DNA of 64,000 nucleotides, from assembly GCF_018446385.1 (NCBI RefSeq), contig NC_055999.1, forward strand, positions 83,618,281 to 83,682,280, written 5' to 3'. A model generated the notes under the pieces. That model was not told where the DNA came from and made no database searches. It worked only from the letters and a program-made list of their open reading frames with translations. Shown piece by piece: positions 58,196 through 64,000 of the stretch. How positions within the stretch are numbered: the first letter of the stretch is position 1; each line of letters opens with the position of its first letter. The translations under genes and the position numbers were made by a program. This DNA is from Zingiber officinale (Eukaryota; Streptophyta; Magnoliopsida; Zingiberales; Zingiberaceae).

Positions 58196-58325
58196 AATCA
58201 TTAGTACAGTGGTCAAGACATGAAAAAATATATGCTCAGACATATCGAGTTTTAATCCCAGGACGTCGGTAAATGGTTATATATAGGGAGATGTTGGGCT
58301 TTTGTTTTTGTTTTTGTTTTTGTTT
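58196..58325 (+). mobile_element. Probable SINE with (GTTTTT)n tail
   Basis: TACAGTGGTCAAGACATG (A-box-like), GAGTTTTAATCCCAG (B-box-like), then a TTGGGCTTTTG(TTTTTG)n tail. Boundaries are approximate. Confidence 0.45.
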
Positions 58326-58819
58326 TGACAAGATAGTAAGAGTGTAACAGTCTGGAGATGGCCAAATTTAGCAAAATACATTGGATGGAACATATGATAA
58401 ATTATAAAAAATCAATAAGGGAAAAAAAGAGAAATTGTCCTAGGCCCTAACTACGAATCGAACAGGTAATGCCGTGCTTAGAAGGGAAATGAGGCAGTAT
58501 GTGAATATATACCCTTCTGTTTTTATAATTAATTAAGAATTCATTAAGCATGTACTTTTTAGGTTCGAAAGACACTGGCTACCATGCATTCATTGCGAGA
58601 CAAAACTCGAACAAGGCGAGGGATTGTTTAAGTTTATTTAATAAAATAATCAAATCAAGTCCAACTATTAAAGAAACTACAATTACTTAAACTTAACTTA
58701 CTTACGAATTTTATTCGTTTAAATATTATTAAACTTTCAATTTTGACTTATTTGATTGTTTAAAGTTTTTATATTTTAAAATTTATTTGATTGATTAATG
58801 AATTTAATATTATTGATCA

Positions 58820-59700
58820 TGTCTGAAATCGATAGGGACGACGCACCAAGTAGGTGACTTTGGTATTGACTATGTGAAAACTCTAAGTTAGAAAAGATGA
58901 CTCCGAACGGTCATACGTGTCCAAAAGAGCGTTAGCAACCGGATCAAGGACTGGGGATCTCGACACAGACTCTCCAATGCTTAAGTCAGTGATTCGATTG
59001 AAGGCGATGAACATTAATTGAACAACGACTATGAGTATGTAAAATTGTGTAGCGTCACATACCTATGCTTGTAAATAGAGAGTCTCTTTTATAGTGTTAT
59101 CGTTTGTCTGTAAACGAATCTTAAAGTATATCCAAAAAAAGATAAAATATAGAGATGCTCTGACACCTTTTTCAAACTGGACTCATAATCCTTCCGTTTG
59201 GCAAAGTGAAAACTTCTAATGTACAATTTACATATAAAATATTCTTTGTCATCCATAACATAAAATGCCAAAAAGAAATGTTGAACTAGTGAAACATTAA
59301 TGTGTTATAATAATAGGTCGGCTAAGTCACCTCTATCGTTCGATTGGACCTTGCTTTCGGAGGGAGCCGACTCTGATAAAGGATGTAGACCACCTTGAGA
59401 ACTCGATTCGCCAGGAAGATTGATCGGCTTAGATCGGCCAGGAAGAGTGGTCGATCAGTTAGAGTGACAAATCGATGAGGAAGAGTGACAGATCGACCAG
59501 AGTGTCCATTCAGCGAGCCAGAGTAGCGGATTGACCAGGAAAAGTGGTGGATCGGGCAGAATGGTGAATTAGACAGAGTGACAAATCGGTCAAAGTAACA
59601 GATTGACCAAGAAAAGTAGCGATTAAGACCCACTAACCGGGTCAGTCGGGAAAGATGGTCATTAATTTCCCTTAACTTTATCACAACTCAATTTGTTGAT
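58820..59700. mobile_element. LTR-like retrotransposon fragment
   Basis: GGGGATCTCGACACAGACTC and CCAATGCTTAAGTCAGTGAT are typical of plant Ty3-type LTRs as I recall them. TTGTAAATAGAGAGTCTC (about 59069) could be near a transcript start. Ends and target duplication were not found. It contains the repeat at 59395-59630. Confidence 0.4.
59395..59630. repeat. GATCGACCAGGAAGAGTG minisatellite
   Basis: About ten units of roughly 20-25 bp, built from GAT(C/T)G(A/G)CCAG..AAGAGTG(G/A)C(A/G), with point variation. Confidence 0.75.
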
Positions 59701-59939
59701 TTGACCTTCTTTACCCTCCCTCGTGGTCACTCTTCCTATTCTCCGTATCAATTACAAACTTATTTATTTATTTATTTTAAGTGTTTTTTAATCTCTTTAT
59801 AAATTTAATATAAACTTTACTGATAAAAATTATTCACAAATATTATTAAGTTCAACTAAATGAGTTATATATATATATATAATTTTTAATAAAATTTGAT
59901 GTCAAATTTGCTATGATCATTTAATTTATTTACATCCTT

Positions 59940-60055
59940 AATTAAGTGGGAAAGGAAGCTTAAAGCAAAGGTAAAATGATTACGATGTGATCTGAATATT
60001 ACTGATTCGAGTTGTGAAACAGTCTTTTACAAAATAAAATAAAACTAACCCTTTT
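59940..60055 (+). mobile_element. Possible decayed Au-like SINE
   Basis: TACTGATTCGAGTTGTGAAACAGTCTTTTAC (59999-60029) resembles the B-box region of Au-type plant SINEs. The A-box part is degraded. Confidence 0.35.
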
Positions 60056-60059
60056 CAGG

Positions 60060-60745
60060 ATCCATATTGAAGAAAATTTTATATACCGGACTACTCTTGC
60101 ATCCTTAATTAAGTGGACCTCTCCTGATTTTGGAACTCCAATCACCAAGGAGAAGACCATGTGCTCAACTCATGGTACCAGACTCTATATACTCGACAAA
60201 TTAAAGATCACACTAGTCCTCGAGATTGAGAGTGACCCTTCCATGACTTCCAGCCTAGCAGAGCGGCTGGAAAGCAGGTCGACTGCCTCTGCTTTCAGCT
60301 TCCATGCCATCCATTTGTGGCCTGACCACCACTCTTGTGGCACTACATGAAACACACTTGACTTCTCATCATCCAGCTTTAAGCAAGCTCATTACATGCC
60401 TGCCAGAGGCTTAGGCCTCGGCTTCCCTACTGCACAAGTAATCTGAAGAGCTCGGTAGCTGAACAAATTTAATGCCAGCTTCAACAAAACTAAGAGAGAA
60501 TTGAATGCCTATAGCAACAGCCTTCACGGAGTCAACAACAGCACAGGACATGCAGTAATTACTTCGATTGGCGCCATGTGATGTCTGATGTCTACACTTC
60601 TTATCTCACATTTCTTTAACTGTAAAATTACTCTCGTGTGACTTGGACATCACGAATTAGAGCTTATATCCTTTTAAATAAAAGATATGGAGTTGTTATT
60701 AGAGAGCTTAGCCAAAAATTGATGTCATAGTAGAGTAACTAAACT
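60060..60745. other. 3' flank of the kinase gene, no other gene seen
   Basis: Mixed-composition DNA. An open frame at 60159-60350 has no recognisable family. Confidence 0.5.
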
Positions 60746-62013
60746 TCAACCAAAACTCTCTTTTAGGTATTCAGCTGCGACGGACTCGATGGACGCCGCC
60801 GCTGTCTTCTGTCGCAGCATCGCCGCCACGTGGCACATCGACGGGCGGAGGCTAGGGTTGTCCCCGAGGCACATCGCCGCCATTCTTAGTACCTCGGCCG
60901 CCTCTCCGGCGTCGTACTCCCCTGATAAGCCGGGGTCCACCGCCTCCGATGCCCGGCCCTGCGGGTCCCGCAACGCAGGGGCCATTTCGGCCGTCAGCCG
61001 TCTCTCCCTCTCCGCGTCGAATGCCTCCGCGCCGGTGACCAGCTCCAGCAGCAACACCCCGAAGCTGTAGACGTCGCTCTTCTTGGAGATCACCCCGCAC
61101 CGCAGGTAGTGCGGGTCGACGTACCCCGGCGAGCCCACCACCATGGTCCGCCCGGATCGCGGCGGCGCCACCGCCGCCGAGAAACCCACCCGCGAGGATC
61201 CGAAGTCGCACAGCTTCGCCGCCATCCGCCCGTCGAGGAGCACGTTCGCGGCCTTCACGTCGCCGTGCACCACCTGGGGGTCGCAGCCCTCGTGGAGGTA
61301 GTCCAGCGCCTGCGCCACCTGGTGCGCCACCGCCATCCGCCGCGCCCACGGCAGCACCTCCCCGCCGCTTCCATGGAGCTTCTCGTGGAGGCTCCCGTTC
61401 GCCACGTACTCGAACACCAAAGCCCCTTCCGCCTCTGTAATCCCGATCCAAAATTAACCACAAATTACGGAAGATGCCCCAAAGGGGGGCGATTTAGGGC
61501 AGATAAAATACCACGGTCGTCGCAATAACCGAGGAGGCGGACGATGTGCGGGTGGCGGAGCCGTAGGAGGACGTCGAGCTCCTGGCGGAACGCATGGTGG
61601 AGCCGCTCGCTGGGGCGGTGTAGCTTGAGGGCGGCGAGGGAGGAGCAATCCGAGAAGCGGGCGAGGTAGACGGTGCTGGATCCCCCCTCGCCGACCACCG
61701 CGGAGAGGGAGAACTTACCGGTCGCCGAATCTACCTCATCCCACCTGAACCGCCGGGGAACCGCCGCCTGCTTCGCCGCCGGATTCCCCTTCTCCGGCTC
61801 GGTCTCATCGGCGACGCGGGCCTGGCCTGGACCCATCTCCAAGCGGCCCAAGTCCCGAAAGCACCCGGCGGACGGTATGCGCCTGCGGAACATCCTGACG
61901 CACGCAACGGTCGCCGCACAAAAAGTTAGTACGACGACGGCGGCGGAGGTGAGAAGGCCGATGAGCAAGGCCGAATGCATTCTCCAGAGAGTCGAGGCCA
62001 ATACCAGAACCAT
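60746..62013 (-). CDS. Receptor-like protein kinase, two exons (non-RD type)
   Basis: Exon 1 is 62013-61512 and exon 2 is 61434-60746. The 77-bp intron (61511-61435) has GTATTT...TTACAG ends, and the join restores ...[14 protein letters not shown]. The product is 396 residues. One membrane segment lies at about residues 13-40 after a very short N terminus, so there is no extracellular domain. The kinase domain spans about 95-375: glycine loop 108-113 (GEGGSS), lysine K130, catalytic loop [10 protein letters not shown] from 224 (D226, N231), DFG 244-246 and a [11 protein letters not shown] activation end near 269. HGD in place of HRD makes it a non-RD kinase. [19 protein letters not shown] is well kept. 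It resembles At1g33260-like kinases from memory; this assignment is tentative. The substrate is unknown. Confidence 0.9.
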
Positions 62014-62049
62014 GAGAGGGCGAGCGAGTAACAGAGGAGGGAGAGAGTA

Positions 62050-62057
62050 TATTTATA
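62050..62057 (-). promoter_or_regulatory. TATA box of the kinase gene
   Basis: TATAAATA on the minus strand lies 37-44 bp upstream of the ATG at 62013. This leaves a leader of only about 10 nt; with the Met at residue 12 (61980) the leader would be about 40 nt, so the shorter protein is a real option. Confidence 0.6.
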
Positions 62058-62069
62058 CGGAGATAAAAA

Positions 62070-62530
62070 ATTTCATTTGGCCCCCAATAGTTTGATCTTT
62101 TTTCACATATCCCTGTGTTTTCGATAATAAATGACTTAAATTTATAGGTGGTTCTATAATTTGTAAGTTTACGGAACCATGAAAGGTCAAGACCATCATT
62201 AAAAATATTTATAAATTGTAAGGGTGTTTTAAAATAAGTAAATTATGGGGGGAGTGTATCGGATTTAGGAAGTCGAGATGTAAGGACTAAGGAGACGGTG
62301 GGGCCTACTGCTAATGGAAGAGAGGATGGTTTGTTGGTGGGGGCAGTGATCTATCACGTTGGAATATTTAATTTGTGTACTGGTGTATTTAATGCTATGT
62401 GGCATTTCCAACGTTTTGATAGTTTCATAATTTACTAAAGAAATGAATTTATCCCCGCTGTTTAAAATGGGGCAGGAGTCTTTCCGGAAGTGGGGAAAAA
62501 AATAAAAAAACACATCTTAATTGTTTACCA
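62070..62530. other. Upstream region of the kinase gene
   Basis: AT-rich promoter-side DNA, no other feature recognised. Confidence 0.5.
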
Positions 62531-64000
62531 TGTTAAAAAGGTACTATTCGGAATACTTTTCCTTTTCCTTCTATAAAAATTTTATATAAATCTAGAATCT
62601 TTCTTAATAATTTATTATGTTATTTAAAAATTAAATTTAAAATTATAAACAAAACTTAACATTATTAATTTCAAATTCAACTTATCTGTTCTTAGAGGTT
62701 TAAACTTAGATCGCAAACGATGCTTAATATTATTAATTCAAATTCACCTATGTTACAAATTTAATTAAATATTATTTCAGAGATCGACTTCCAAATTAAA
62801 CATGGCGAGACACTAGGCCTTCTTGGGTATGAGATCATCCACCACTTCCTAGACAAAGCCTTTCGACGAAATTCAATATTTAATCTCCTTATAGTAATCC
62901 TAAGTTTAACCATTAAGAACAATCGAATCACAAGATCGAAAAACAAAAGAAACACAAAATCGAATCATAAATCTGAAACCTAGAATCGTTAGCCTCTTGT
63001 GTTTGGTATTTCAAAATCCATACAAAAGATGAACTAGTTATGATCCGGAAACAAAACTAGTTATACATTTTGTAGCTTATAGACCCCACGATCTTCTGTC
63101 ATATTCCTCTTTTTATCTCGGACGTCGTGTGAGCGACGATCTACCGAGATGAGAATCCACCCAAGTCTTCTTCCTTCCAAGTTTTGGCCACTACCACCAA
63201 AATCCCAGGGATGCTAGGAAACAAAGCCTCCTTTCTCTCCTTCTTCCTCAAACAAGATCCGGCCACCAAAAGCTCTAAGAGATGTGATGCCACTAGCCTT
63301 CAAGGAAGAAGAGAAGAGGATGAGCAAGAGAAGAGGGCTGGCCACTACCAAGGAAAAGAGAGGAGAGGAATAATAGATGTGTTCACTCATGGGGCAACCC
63401 CTCCCTCTCTTTTATAATCCTTGGTCATGGCAAATAAGGAACATTTTAGACATAATTAAAACTTCCTTATTTTCCTTACCAATGAATAAAAGGAAAATTT
63501 AATTAAAAATTTCTTTTTATTCTTTCTATGGCCGACCACCTCATTGAGCTCCAAACAAGAAAAGTTTTAAACACAAAATTAAAACTTCCTTATTTGTTTC
63601 CCTTCATAATAAAATAAAATTAAAATTCCCTTCATAATTGGTTATAAAAGGAAACTTTTATAAATTAAAATCCCTTTTAAAACATGTGGACGGTTAAAAA
63701 AAGAAAAGTTTTCTCCAAAATTAAAATCTTCCTTTTCAACTACAAATAAGGAAAGATATCAAATCTTTCTCTTAATATTTTGTAGAAAGCTATAAAAGAA
63801 AAGATTTAAATTTAAAACTTTCTTTTAAAACCATGACTTTCACATAAGGAAATATTTTAAAAAATTAAAACTCCTTTTAACCTAATGTGCCCGGCCACCC
63901 TACTTAGGCTCCAAGCTAGGGTCGGCCACCACTTGAACCCATCTAGCCTTGGTTTGGCCGGTCCTAGCTTGGGCTCCAAGCTTGGCTTGGCCGGCCACTT
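62531..64000 (-). mobile_element. LTR running off the window (same family as 18870-19973)
   Basis: On the minus strand the LTR 3' end is at 62531 (plus strand TGTTAAAAAGGTACTATTCGG, related to the complement of the 19973 end). Shared blocks run to about 63440. Beyond that are repeated AAATTAAAACTTCCTTATTT segments and GGCCGGCCA motifs. The 5' end lies outside the window. Confidence 0.75.
63440..63880. repeat. Imperfect repeats of AAAATTAAAACTTCCTTATT type in the LTR
   Basis: About six or seven AT-rich units with CTTCCTTATT or TTTCCTTTT cores, 50-80 bp apart. The copy at 18.9 kb has only two or three, which explains its shorter length. Confidence 0.65.

Noticed and set aside
58430-58500. Possible tRNA on the minus strand (GTTCGATTCG near 58455)
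   Set aside because: I could not form acceptor and anticodon stems; likely SINE debris.
60789-62095. Open frames on the plus strand across the kinase gene
   Set aside because: GC-rich shadows; the minus-strand kinase frame is conserved and spliced cleanly.

Overview
This is a plant nuclear genome window. It shows AT-rich, transposon-dense intergenic DNA, plant-specific gene families (three-finger C2H2/EAR repressor, BYPASS1-like, receptor-like kinase) and LTR retrotransposons with plant-type ends. GC-rich coding exons on an AT-rich background suggest a monocot. The GGCGCC-rich LTR family resembles what I would expect in Zingiberales (ginger type), but that placement is an inference.

Only three likely functional host genes are visible: a ZAT-like C2H2 zinc-finger repressor (31903-32961, minus), a BYPASS1/ROH1-family protein (38263-39375, plus) and a two-exon receptor-like kinase (60746-62013, minus).

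Layout. 1-24.6 kb: a decayed composite of DNA-transposon sequence. It has a FAR1/MULE-type transposase relic (plus), a Ulp1-like protease relic (minus), duplicated 3' modules, and a dispersed palindromic GTAGCTGCTACA/TGTAGCAGCTAC minisatellite that I did not notice elsewhere in the window. It is broken by a three-level nest of retroelements (3274-12772), a solo LTR (20879-23582) and another LTR (about 18.87-19.97 kb). 24.9-26.8 kb: a solo LTR. 27-40 kb: the gene-bearing part, with the zinc-finger and BPS1-like genes and a solo LTR between them. 40.6-42.9 kb: a (TA)n tract, a probable solo LTR holding a 361-bp tandem duplication, and a Ty3 (Tat-like) LTR/PBS fragment. 42911-52670: a complete 9.76-kb non-autonomous Ty1/copia-type element (TSD GACAC). 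It encodes a Gag and, behind an LTR-like internal promoter, a separate spliced accessory ORF, but no protease, integrase or reverse transcriptase that I can see. A hAT element sits inside the accessory ORF. 52.7-57.8 kb: a truncated relative of the same retroelement fused to a 5'-truncated CACTA transposon. 57.8-60.7 kb: SINE/LTR debris. 60.7-62.1 kb: the kinase gene. 62.5-64 kb: an LTR that runs off the window and matches the 18.9-kb LTR in the opposite orientation.

Insertion boundaries are supported by target-site duplications read directly: GTAAG, GGAGG, AATTT, ATCTG, CTAGT, GACAC, CGTCACAC and a 16-bp SINE duplication. Most LTRs are solo, so unequal recombination has been active here. The most interesting item is the Gag-plus-accessory-ORF retroelement family, whose leader has the primer-binding site inside a hairpin with a self-complementary loop.
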